Shown here: piece after piece, positions 18,001-24,680 of the stretch
How the letters are laid out: every line of letters starts with the position of its first letter
Position numbering within the stretch: position 1 is the stretch's first letter
Origin: Oscillospiraceae bacterium
GTDB lineage: Bacteria; Bacillota; Clostridia; Oscillospirales; Acutalibacteraceae
Reading direction: 5' to 3'
Assembly (NCBI GenBank): GCA_031268095.1
Contig: JAIRXU010000066.1
Span: 1-53,648, forward strand
DNA: 53,648 nucleotides
Made by a program: the position numbers and the translations under genes
The notes under the pieces: model-generated
What the model was told of the DNA's origin: nothing
What the model saw: only the letters and a program-made list of their open reading frames with translations
Databases searched by the model: none

Positions 18001-19031
18001 CCACCTCCGCCAAAGGCCGCGACCCCCTGCGGGACAGCGTCAAGATTCGCACCCTCTCCACCCGCTTGGGCATCCCCTGCCTGACGAGCATCGACACCGC
18101 CAACGCCGTGGCCGACAGCCTACGCAGCCGCTACAGTGAGATCAACACCGAACTGGTCAATATCACCAAAATGCGCGGCAAGAAGCAACGCCTGGCCTTT
18201 ACCAAAATGCAGTCCTGCGGCAATGATTATATTTATTTCAATTGCTTCAGCCAGACGGTCGATTCTCCGGAATCTCTCTCCATTGCTCTGTCCGACCGTC
18301 ATTACGGTGTCGGCGGGGACGGCGTGATCCTCATCGAACCTTCCGACACAGCAGACGCAAAAATGCGGATGTTCAATCTCGACGGCAGCGAAGGCGCCAT
18401 GTGCGGCAACGGCATCCGCTGCGTGGCGAAGTACCTCTACGACAACGGCCTGATCCCCCATCACAAAATGACCGTTGAAACCCTCGGCGGAATCAAGAAG
18501 CTCCAGGTGAGCACCAAGGAGGGCAAGGCTTACAACATCACGGTAGATATGGGTTCCGCCAGCCTGGACCCCGCCAGCCTCCCGGTTCAGCTGGAGGGCG
18601 CGGCCATTTTGGATTATCCTGTCTGCGCCGGCGGCCGAAACTTCCGAATCACCTGCGTTTCGATGGGCAATCCCCACTGTGTGCTGTTTGTGGACGAGCA
18701 CACCGACACGATGGACGTGGCGGGGATCGGCTCTTTGCTGGAGCACTGCGCCGAACTTTTTCCGGAACGGGTCAACGTGGAGTTTGCCCACATGGCGGAT
18801 GACCGGACAATCAAGCTGCGGGTCTGGGAGCGCGGCAGCGGGGAAACCATGGCCTGCGGAACCGGCGCTTGCGCGGCGGTGGTCGCGGCGGCGGAAAACG
18901 GCTTTTGCCCGAAAGGAGAGGACATCCGCGTCCAGCTCCCCGGCGGGGATCTCTTCGTGCGCTATACGGACGAGGCGGTGTATCTCACCGGCAGCGCCGT
19001 CAAGGTCTTCGACGGAACGCTGGAAATCTAG
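14994..19031 (+). CDS. carB-dapF: Carbamoyl-phosphate synthase large subunit fused to diaminopimelate epimerase
   Basis: One uninterrupted 1345-codon frame. Residues 1 to about 1059 are a full CarB: first ATP-grasp half ([20 protein letters not shown] start), oligomerisation region about 400-550, second half starting [19 protein letters not shown], and a C-terminal MGS-like allosteric domain (about 935-1059). Met1060 begins a full-length DapF of 286 residues: [22 protein letters not shown] with catalytic Cys1137, and ACGTGAC with catalytic Cys1288. CarB makes carbamoyl phosphate; DapF converts LL- to meso-diaminopimelate for lysine and peptidoglycan. No stop or ribosome site is seen at the join, only a linker of about 10 residues. 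The ATG at 14994 has GGGAGG upstream. A lost stop codon or an assembly error are the alternatives to a genuine fusion. Confidence 0.93.
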   Translation: [1345 protein letters not shown]

Positions 19032-19066
19032 AGACGGAATATTTACCGCAGAGCAAGGGGGACAAG

Positions 19067-19396
19067 ATGGGTGCTTTGATTTGGGTCTTCCTGATTATTT
19101 TTGTCATTATATTTTTGGTCAACGTCATCCGAAACATCGCCCGATGGAGCAAAAACAACGAATCTCCGGTGCTCACGGTGCAGGCCTTCGTGCTTGAGAC
19201 GAGCAGACACACTTCCCATGACGCGAACGGCGGCAGCCACACGACGTATTACGCCACCTTCCAGGTGCCCAGCGGCAGCCGGATGGAATTCCGTATCCAC
19301 CGGCAAGATTATGATGCACTGCTGGAAGGCAGCCAAGGGGAACTGACGTTCCAGGGCACACGGTATTTGGGCTTCCGCCCGCTAGCCGCAGAATAA
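19067..19396 (+). CDS. DUF2500 family protein (copy 1)
   Basis: A 109-residue protein with one N-terminal membrane segment (about residues 4-21, LIWVFLIIFVIIFLVNV) and a small beta-rich soluble domain. The sequence SPVLTVQAFVLETS, followed by TTYYATFQVPSGSRMEFRI and GELTFQGTRYLGF, matches DUF2500, a membrane-linked family of unknown function in Firmicutes. Start: ATG 19067 with AAGGGGG upstream. It lies 35 bases after carB-dapF and may be on that transcript. A paralogue follows directly. Confidence 0.85.
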   Translation: MGALIWVFLIIFVIIFLVNVIRNIARWSKNNESPVLTVQAFVLETSRHTSHDANGGSHTTYYATFQVPSGSRMEFRIHRQDYDALLEGSQGELTFQGTRYLGFRPLAAE

Positions 19397-19418
19397 AAAA
19401 ATAGAGGAGGCGCTGGCG

Positions 19419-19775
19419 GTGTTTGAAATTCTTCCCTTTCTTGTTATTTCCATATTCGTCGTTGCCGGCGTTATCGTGGCGATTGCCCTCATCTGCACCC
19501 TTGGCCAATGGCGGAAGAACAACCAGGCGCCGGTCCTGACGGTGCAAGCCTTTGTATCCGGCAAGCGGACGGAGGACAGCTCTTTCATGATGATGAGCGG
19601 CGATGTACCGATGTGGATAGAAGATACGACGCATTACGCCGCCTTTCAGGTTCCTTCCGGGGACTGCCTGGAATTTCACATCAGCGGCAGCGAATACGCG
19701 CAGTTCCGGGAGGGTGACCGGGGAGACCTGACCTTCCAAGGCAAGCGGTATTTGGGCTTCCGGCGGCGGATGTGA
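19419..19775 (+). CDS. DUF2500 family protein (copy 2)
   Basis: A 118-residue paralogue of the preceding gene, 22 bases downstream. It starts at GTG 19419, with GAGGAGG upstream, carries a membrane segment (about residues 4-28) and shares APVLTVQAFVSGK, HYAAFQVPSGDCLEFHISG and LTFQGKRYLGFRRR with copy 1. The two differ strongly in the region between the first and second beta elements, so the duplication is not recent. Function unknown. A terminator follows at 19824. Confidence 0.8.
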   Translation: MFEILPFLVISIFVVAGVIVAIALICTLGQWRKNNQAPVLTVQAFVSGKRTEDSSFMMMSGDVPMWIEDTTHYAAFQVPSGDCLEFHISGSEYAQFREGDRGDLTFQGKRYLGFRRRM

Positions 19776-19823
19776 TGCCCCGGACCGGCGCCGTGCAATT
19801 TTCTCCGTTCGCATCATCCCATT

Positions 19824-19851
19824 TCCCCCACTTTCCGTGGGGGATTTTTTT
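19824..19851 (+). terminator. Terminator after the DUF2500 pair
   Basis: Perfect 8-bp stem TCCCCCAC / GTGGGGGA with a 5-base loop, followed by seven T. It would end the carA-carB/dapF-DUF2500 transcript. Confidence 0.85.
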
Positions 19852-19980
19852 GTCCCGTTTTCGCCCGGTCGTACATATAGTAGTAGCGTAGGCGCGGGTC
19901 TCGGCGGCGGCGTTCCAGCCTACGGGAAGGTATCCGGCTCTCCAACTTTTTTGGCCTTCCTGATTATTTCCAAGGTAAAG

Positions 19981-20000
19981 TGGCAAAAATAGTTTTGCCA
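19981..20000. repeat. Perfect palindrome upstream of the mazF-like gene
   Basis: TGGCAAAA-ATAG-TTTTGCCA, an exact 8-bp inverted repeat ending 10 bases before the GGAG ribosome site of the toxin-like gene. It could be an operator or a 5' RNA hairpin; it lacks a T run, so a terminator is less likely. Confidence 0.5.
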
Positions 20001-20024
20001 TTAAAATGACGGAGAGTGATAAGC

Positions 20025-20408
20025 GTGACAGTGAAACGCGGAGACATTTTTTATGCTGACCTTAGTCCGGTCGTCGGATCGGAACAAGGCGGCATCCGGC
20101 CGGTGCTGATCGTGCAGAACGACGTGGGGAACAAATTCAGCCCTACCATCATCGCGGCGGCCATCACCAGCCAAAAATATAAAACGGACCTGCCGACCCA
20201 TATCAAAGTCAACGCGGACGGCTGCGGACTGGCCCGAGATTCCATCGTACTTCTCGAACAGGTGAGAACGCTGGATAAGCGTCGGCTGAAAGAGCGCATG
20301 GGCAACCTGGAACCCCGCGATATGAGCCGGGTAGACCGGGCGCTTTCGGTCAGTTTGGGCATTTCCACCTCTGCTGCCGGCGTCGCGCAGCAGGGAAACA
20401 CGGCGTGA
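20025..20408 (+). CDS. MazF/NdoA (EndoA) family mRNA interferase
   Basis: A 127-residue type II toxin of the MazF/PemK family, very close in pattern to B. subtilis NdoA: VKRGDIFYADLSPVVGSEQG, IRPVLIVQNDVGN, FSPTIIAAAIT and RDSIVLLEQVRTLDKRRL. It would cleave RNA at short sequences. The GTG at 20025 has GGAG 10 bases upstream; GTG codons at 20016 and 20031 are alternatives. Unlike the usual ndoAI-ndoA arrangement, no antitoxin-like frame is found in the 249 bases upstream or downstream. The C-terminal tail after residue 115 (TSAAGVAQQG) is an addition to the family core. Regulation may involve the palindrome at 19981. Confidence 0.88.
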   Translation: MTVKRGDIFYADLSPVVGSEQGGIRPVLIVQNDVGNKFSPTIIAAAITSQKYKTDLPTHIKVNADGCGLARDSIVLLEQVRTLDKRRLKERMGNLEPRDMSRVDRALSVSLGISTSAAGVAQQGNTA

Positions 20409-20448
20409 AAATCCCTGTCCGAAAAGTATGGCCTATATAATTGAAAAA

Positions 20449-20475
20449 GAAAAACCGCCGGTTGGGCGGTTTTTC
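20449..20475. terminator. Bidirectional terminator between mazF and the metallophosphoesterase
   Basis: Perfect 11-bp stem GAAAAACCGCC / GGCGGTTTTTC with a 5-base loop; A run and T run within the stem let it act on both strands. Confidence 0.85.
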
Positions 20476-20492
20476 TGCTGAAATTCTGCTGA

Positions 20493-21641
20493 TTATTTGC
20501 GCAGCCGGAACAGGGAAATCACACCATTGATCACCCACTGGAATCCATAAGAAAACCAGGTCCAGCCCTCGTTCTTCATGTGCGCGGTGCCGATCTGTGA
20601 GTCCGGGAGCTTCACCAGCTGCCGGTAGGTGACCGTCTCTTTTTCGTAACTCCAGGGGTTATTCTCGCGCAGGGTGAAGACCGTCGCGCCTCGGTAAACG
20701 TCGGTTCCGTAAGAGCCGCCGAACGTCGTGCCCGGGATCTGTACCAGGTCGATCCCCCGCATAGGGGCGACGAAATTGTTGACATGATCATGCCCGAATA
20801 CGGCGGCAATCACGTCACCCCGGTCCGCCAGCGCCGCCAGTTCCCCGGTGTCATGGCTGGGCGGGCAAGGTTTCTCCATTACGTAGCCGTCGATTTTCCG
20901 CAGATCAGGGATGCTTGTCCGCTCGACGCCCAGAATGGTCTGGGTCAGCCCCTCCATCTTAAACGGCGCCTTGTAGAAATAATCGTAAATTTCCGGAAGG
21001 ATGATGTGCTGGAACACAAGGGAAGGCACCTTCGCCCCGCCGTTTGCCGCCTGGAGCGCTTCGCTTTCGCGGGTATACCAGGCCAGCTGATCCCGCTCCA
21101 CCGCACCCTGGCCGGAATCGAAGAACCAGAGATTCTGGACAACCTTATTCGGGTCAGATGCGCTATAGATTGGCAGATTGCAGGTTCCCGCGTTGGAGAG
21201 CGCGGGGTCCGCGTCCGTGATCAGGCAGCCGGGGAAGCTCTGATAGATTTCCAGCAGCGTATCCCGGTCTACATTGCCTTCCGCGTCATGGTTGCCGAAA
21301 ACGAAGGCAAAAGGATATCCCCGCGAAACCACCGGGGTGAGGATCTTCGTGATGGCCGTCCGTTCCGTCTCGACGCTCTCGCAGGCGGTCTGATAGGCGT
21401 TGTCCCCAAGGAAAACCACCAAATCCGGCTTGACATGGTCCAGCGCTTCGCCGAGGAAAGCGATCATCTGGGGCTGCTCGGCAGCGGTTTGGTGTGTGTC
21501 GGTGAAAACCAGGATCTGGAAACTGCCGTCTGCCCGGTATTGCAGTTTGTCCGCCGGCGCCGCCTGGGCGGAAAGCCCCGCCCAGCCCAGCAGCAAGCAG
21601 GCGGACAGCGCCGCCGCCAGAATTTTCTTCGCGTGTTTCAT
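20493..21641 (-). CDS. Secreted metallophosphoesterase
   Basis: A 382-residue calcineurin-like phosphoesterase. Residues 1-27 are a typical signal peptide (MKHAKKILAAALSACLLLGWAGLSAQA, written here only as far as needed to show K-rich start and hydrophobic core), so the enzyme acts outside the membrane. Metal-binding motifs come in order: VFTDTHQ, VVFLGDNA, FVFGNHD, then VFQHIILPE, and finally VFGHDHVNNF. The C-terminal 25 residues include a hydrophobic stretch (GFQWVINGVISLF) and end in basic residues, which may anchor the protein. Substrate unknown. The ATG at 21641 has GGGAGG upstream; it is 30 bases downstream of the trigger-factor-like gene, in the same transcript. Confidence 0.88.
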   Translation of the reverse strand: MKHAKKILAAALSACLLLGWAGLSAQAAPADKLQYRADGSFQILVFTDTHQTAAEQPQMIAFLGEALDHVKPDLVVFLGDNAYQTACESVETERTAITKILTPVVSRGYPFAFVFGNHDAEGNVDRDTLLEIYQSFPGCLITDADPALSNAGTCNLPIYSASDPNKVVQNLWFFDSGQGAVERDQLAWYTRESEALQAANGGAKVPSLVFQHIILPEIYDYFYKAPFKMEGLTQTILGVERTSIPDLRKIDGYVMEKPCPPSHDTGELAALADRGDVIAAVFGHDHVNNFVAPMRGIDLVQIPGTTFGGSYGTDVYRGATVFTLRENNPWSYEKETVTYRQLVKLPDSQIGTAHMKNEGWTWFSYGFQWVINGVISLFRLRK

Positions 21642-21671
21642 AAACCAACCTCCCTCTCTTCTTCTGAAATC

Positions 21672-22877
21672 TTAGGCTGCTGTCGAATTTTCTCCGGCTG
21701 GTGTGGACTCTGCTTCGGCTTCCGATGCCGCTTCGGCGACTTCTGCCTGGCTGGGCATCTTCCCGGAGGCAACGGCCTTCCCCGCGATGAATTCGGAAAC
21801 CTTAGTGAACATCATGTTGCGCTCCAGCGTCCCTTCATCGGAAAACGCCGTTTCGATCAGTGCCGTGTCATCAAGATTGGCCAGGTCGGTATAATTCTGC
21901 CGCAGCTGTTCGATATACGTCTTCTTTTCGTCGGCGGTGATCGTCAGCTTCTCTTTCTGCGCAATCGCATAACAAAACAGTTCCCGGCTGATCTGGTCCT
22001 TGCTGTCCTGGAGCCATTCGTCTTCGGTCTGACCGATTTCCTTCAGGTAGGCATCGAAGGTCTCCTCGCTGGATTCCAGCATCTTTTTGATCCGCTCACG
22101 GTAATATTCGACCTCCCGCTCGGGGACCTCCTTGATGGTGGCGTTTTTGAACGCCGCCTCAAACGCCAGGTTTGGATTGAGGGTCCCGGTGCGGTATTCG
22201 AGCAGCCGCGTCTTGACTTCGGCAAAGAAGTCGTTGACGGTTGTAATCTGACCCGAAGTGAGGGTCGAGACCGAAGTGTCCGTAATCACCATTGTACCGA
22301 TTTTCTGGACCGTGCACTTGAATGTAACCGGCTTGCCGGCCAGCTCATTGCTGTAGTCTTCCGGGAACGTCACGCTGACGGTGAATTCCTTTTTGGGTTC
22401 TTTGCCGACGACCTGCGCCTCGAACCCCGGGATGAAGCTGTTGCTGCCGATGACCAGGGCCGCCTGGCCCTTCAAGCCGGTTTGCGTTTGTTCGGATACC
22501 GTAACGCCTTCCGCCGTGCCGTCATAATCCAGCAACACCGCGTCGCCTTCCGCGACCTTGGTCTTGGCTTTGTCTTCCTGGACCTCCATCAGTTCCTGGC
22601 CGTAGTTCTGCTGCTTGTAATTATCGAAATACGCTTTGGCCTGCTTAATGACCTCCGACTGCGGAATGGTGTCATTCTCGCTGTAAAGGTCTACCGTGAT
22701 GCCGCTGTAATCGCCCAGCTCAATGTAATTGGCCAATTTGTAGCTGGCGTAGGGCCGGAGGGCATCCCATTTGGATTTGGACAGCTTGTCCTTGATCTGG
22801 GAGCAGCCGGTGCAGAGCGCCGCAAGCGCCGTGAGGGCGAGCAAGAGCGCGACAGTTTTCTTCGCCGTCAATTTCAT
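21672..22877 (-). CDS. Trigger factor-like peptidyl-prolyl isomerase lipoprotein
   Basis: A 401-residue protein that looks like the FKBP and C-terminal parts of trigger factor placed on a lipoprotein signal. The N-terminus MKLTAKKTVALLLALTALAA leads to the lipobox LCTGC. An FKBP-type domain follows (about residues 110-210: GDAVLLDYDG, then SFIPGFEAQVVG, then VTFPEDY and PVTFKCTVQKI), then a helical region (about 220-380) like the trigger-factor C-terminal chaperone arms. The ribosome-binding N-domain of trigger factor is missing. Expected role: folding of secreted proteins on the outer face of the membrane, similar to PrsA. Acidic, Ala-rich C-terminal tail. It precedes a secreted phosphoesterase in one transcript. 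Confidence 0.85.
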   Translation of the reverse strand: MKLTAKKTVALLLALTALAALCTGCSQIKDKLSKSKWDALRPYASYKLANYIELGDYSGITVDLYSENDTIPQSEVIKQAKAYFDNYKQQNYGQELMEVQEDKAKTKVAEGDAVLLDYDGTAEGVTVSEQTQTGLKGQAALVIGSNSFIPGFEAQVVGKEPKKEFTVSVTFPEDYSNELAGKPVTFKCTVQKIGTMVITDTSVSTLTSGQITTVNDFFAEVKTRLLEYRTGTLNPNLAFEAAFKNATIKEVPEREVEYYRERIKKMLESSEETFDAYLKEIGQTEDEWLQDSKDQISRELFCYAIAQKEKLTITADEKKTYIEQLRQNYTDLANLDDTALIETAFSDEGTLERNMMFTKVSEFIAGKAVASGKMPSQAEVAEAASEAEAESTPAGENSTAA

Positions 22878-22933
22878 GAGGGAACCATCTTCTTTCTTTG
22901 CGAATTGAACCTTTTCTCGATCAGACCACCATA

Positions 22934-22962
22934 AGTATATCATCTTTTTCCGATAATAGCAA
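22934..22962 (-). promoter_or_regulatory. Promoter for the trigger factor-like lipoprotein
   Basis: Minus strand: TTGCTA (22962-22957), 17-base spacer, TATACT (22939-22934), 57 bases upstream of the ATG. Confidence 0.7.
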
Positions 22963-23075
22963 GCCGATATCAGGAACTTTCATGAAATTTTCATCCGGAA
23001 GCATACTTTCCCTTTCCCCGGGTCAACCTAAGGTTACCAGAAATTGCGATATTCAGAAAGGATGTTGGATCCAAC

Positions 23076-24491
23076 ATGAAGACAAATGCAAAAACAAATG
23101 CAGGAAAAGTCAAAAAGGGTGTGCCCCTGCTCGCGTTGCTGCTATGCGCCGCGCTGCTGACGGGCGTCTTCGCTGCCTGCAACCGGAAAAAGTCCGAGGA
23201 ATCCAAGCCCCCGGCAGAATCCAAGCCCGCCACTGACGCGCTGGTCATCCGCCTTATCCATCCCAATGCTGCGCAGGAGAGCCTGTGGGAGTCCCTCGCC
23301 GCCGACTACAAGGCCCAGACCGGTGTGACGATTCTGCCGGAGTACCGCTCGGATTACACTGAGCGCCTAAAGGAACGCCTCGGCGCGGCGGAGCCGCCCA
23401 CCATTTTTCTTCTTAGCAGCCACCGGGACTATAGCCTCTATAAAGATCACCTGGCTGACCTAAGCGAAAGCAATCTGGCCGCCCATCTATTGGACCGCGA
23501 TCTTGCCCTGACCGCCGAAAGTAAGATAATTGGTCTGCCAGCGGGGATAGAGGCTTTCGGTATCATCTATAACAAAGCGGTTCTCGATCAGTATTTTGCC
23601 TTGACGGACAAGGCTTCTGACGCCGCCAAAGCCGAGGACGTCACTTCTTTCGCCAAGCTTGAGACTCTCGCCAAGGACCTCACAGCCAAGAAGGTCGCCC
23701 TGGGGATCGACGGCGCGTTCGCTCCGGTTTCCCTGAAAGAAGGCGAAGCCGACCGCTGGAGCGGCCAGTTGCTGAGCGTCCCGCTGGCATATGAATACCG
23801 CAACGGCAACGTGGACCTGACCGGCAGCGCCGTCAACGAGATTACCTTCCGCTATGCCGACAATTACCGCAAGCTCTTTGACCTCTATACCGCCAACAGC
23901 ACCCTGGCGGCGGATAAACTGGAGACCGTCTCCTATCAAGACGCCGCAGACGCCTTCGCGGCGGGCAAATGCGCGATGGTTCAGGGTGACACCGCGCTTT
24001 GGGGCCGCGTCAGTACAGCCGCCGCCCTCAAGCGCGACGACCTCGGCTTCCTGCCGCTTTATATGGGCTTTGACGACGAAGCGACCCAGGGCCTGACCGT
24101 CAGCGTAACCCAGTATTTTGCCGTCAATGCCAAGGCCCCGGAAGATGAGCAGGCCGCCGCCGCCGCATTCCTGACCTGGCTCTATAGTTCCGAAAAGGGC
24201 AAGGACTTCGTCTCGAACCAGCTCGGCGCAATCGCGCCTTATGACACCTTTACGCAGGCGGAACTGCCCGACAATCCGCTGGCCCGCGCCGCCGTCGCCT
24301 GGCTGACCCGCGAGGGCGTGACTGCCGTCGTTGCCCCCGTCGCGCTGATCCCTGGCGAAGAGTTCCGGAACACGGTTGTCGCCGCCGGGCTGAAAGGGTA
24401 CGCCGCCGGAACCACCGCCTGGGATAAGTTCAAGGCCGACGTCATCTCCGGCTGGAAATCTTTCTCCGAAAAAATCAAAGACGCGGCATGA
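23076..24491 (+). CDS. Extracellular solute-binding lipoprotein (sugar-type)
   Basis: A 471-residue substrate-binding protein of ABC transporters, carbohydrate-type family. The signal ends in a lipobox, TGVFAAC (Cys at about residue 35), followed by a Lys/Glu/Ser/Pro linker. The mature part has the usual two-lobed pattern: LVIRLIHPNAAQESLWESLA, VTILPEYRSDYTERL, a G(I)PAGIEAFGIIYNKAVLDQY segment, GKCAMVQGDTALWG, and ETATQGLTVSV-type late lobe. The ATG at 23076 has GAAAGGA 13 bases upstream, a little distant. There are no permease or ATPase genes next to it, so it is an orphan. A GAAAGG leader and a small AACCTAAGGTT palindrome (23025-23035) precede it. Confidence 0.87.
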   Translation: MKTNAKTNAGKVKKGVPLLALLLCAALLTGVFAACNRKKSEESKPPAESKPATDALVIRLIHPNAAQESLWESLAADYKAQTGVTILPEYRSDYTERLKERLGAAEPPTIFLLSSHRDYSLYKDHLADLSESNLAAHLLDRDLALTAESKIIGLPAGIEAFGIIYNKAVLDQYFALTDKASDAAKAEDVTSFAKLETLAKDLTAKKVALGIDGAFAPVSLKEGEADRWSGQLLSVPLAYEYRNGNVDLTGSAVNEITFRYADNYRKLFDLYTANSTLAADKLETVSYQDAADAFAAGKCAMVQGDTALWGRVSTAAALKRDDLGFLPLYMGFDDEATQGLTVSVTQYFAVNAKAPEDEQAAAAAFLTWLYSSEKGKDFVSNQLGAIAPYDTFTQAELPDNPLARAAVAWLTREGVTAVVAPVALIPGEEFRNTVVAAGLKGYAAGTTAWDKFKADVISGWKSFSEKIKDAA

Positions 24492-24509
24492 TACCGGGCC
24501 ATCCCCAAA

Positions 24510-24548
24510 AACCCCTCAAGAGATTCCTCTTGGGGGGGTTCCGCTTTT
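24510..24548 (+). terminator. Terminator after the solute-binding protein
   Basis: Stem of about 13 bp (AACCCCTCAAGAG with CTCTTGGGGGGGTT, one wobble, 4-base loop), followed by CCGCTTTT rather than a clean T run. Confidence 0.7.
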
Positions 24549-24582
24549 CGGTCTCCCATCCCTCAAAATTTCCCTGCCCCCA

Positions 24583-24611
24583 TTGCAAAGCGCGCATGCT
24601 TGTGGTATACT
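24583..24611 (+). promoter_or_regulatory. Promoter for the exonuclease gene
   Basis: TTGCAA (24583-24588), 17-base spacer, TATACT (24606-24611), 70 bases before the ATG at 24681. Confidence 0.7.
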
Positions 24612-24680
24612 TTTCTTTAAGGAAGAAAAGTTGAAGAAAAGAACAAACTATGGATGAAGAGGCAAGGGTTTGAAGGGAAC

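Noticed and set aside
18171-18200. Separate dapF start (Met1060) inside the carB frame
   Set aside because: There is no AGGAGG-like site upstream, and the frame is continuous; a separate start cannot be fully excluded but is not supported.
19776-20024. MazE-like antitoxin gene upstream of the toxin
   Set aside because: All frames contain early stops or no start with a ribosome site; nothing resembles an antitoxin.
20784-22934. A 716-codon plus-strand frame across the phosphoesterase and trigger factor-like gene
   Set aside because: Both minus-strand genes have clear families, signals and a promoter; the plus frame is composition-driven.
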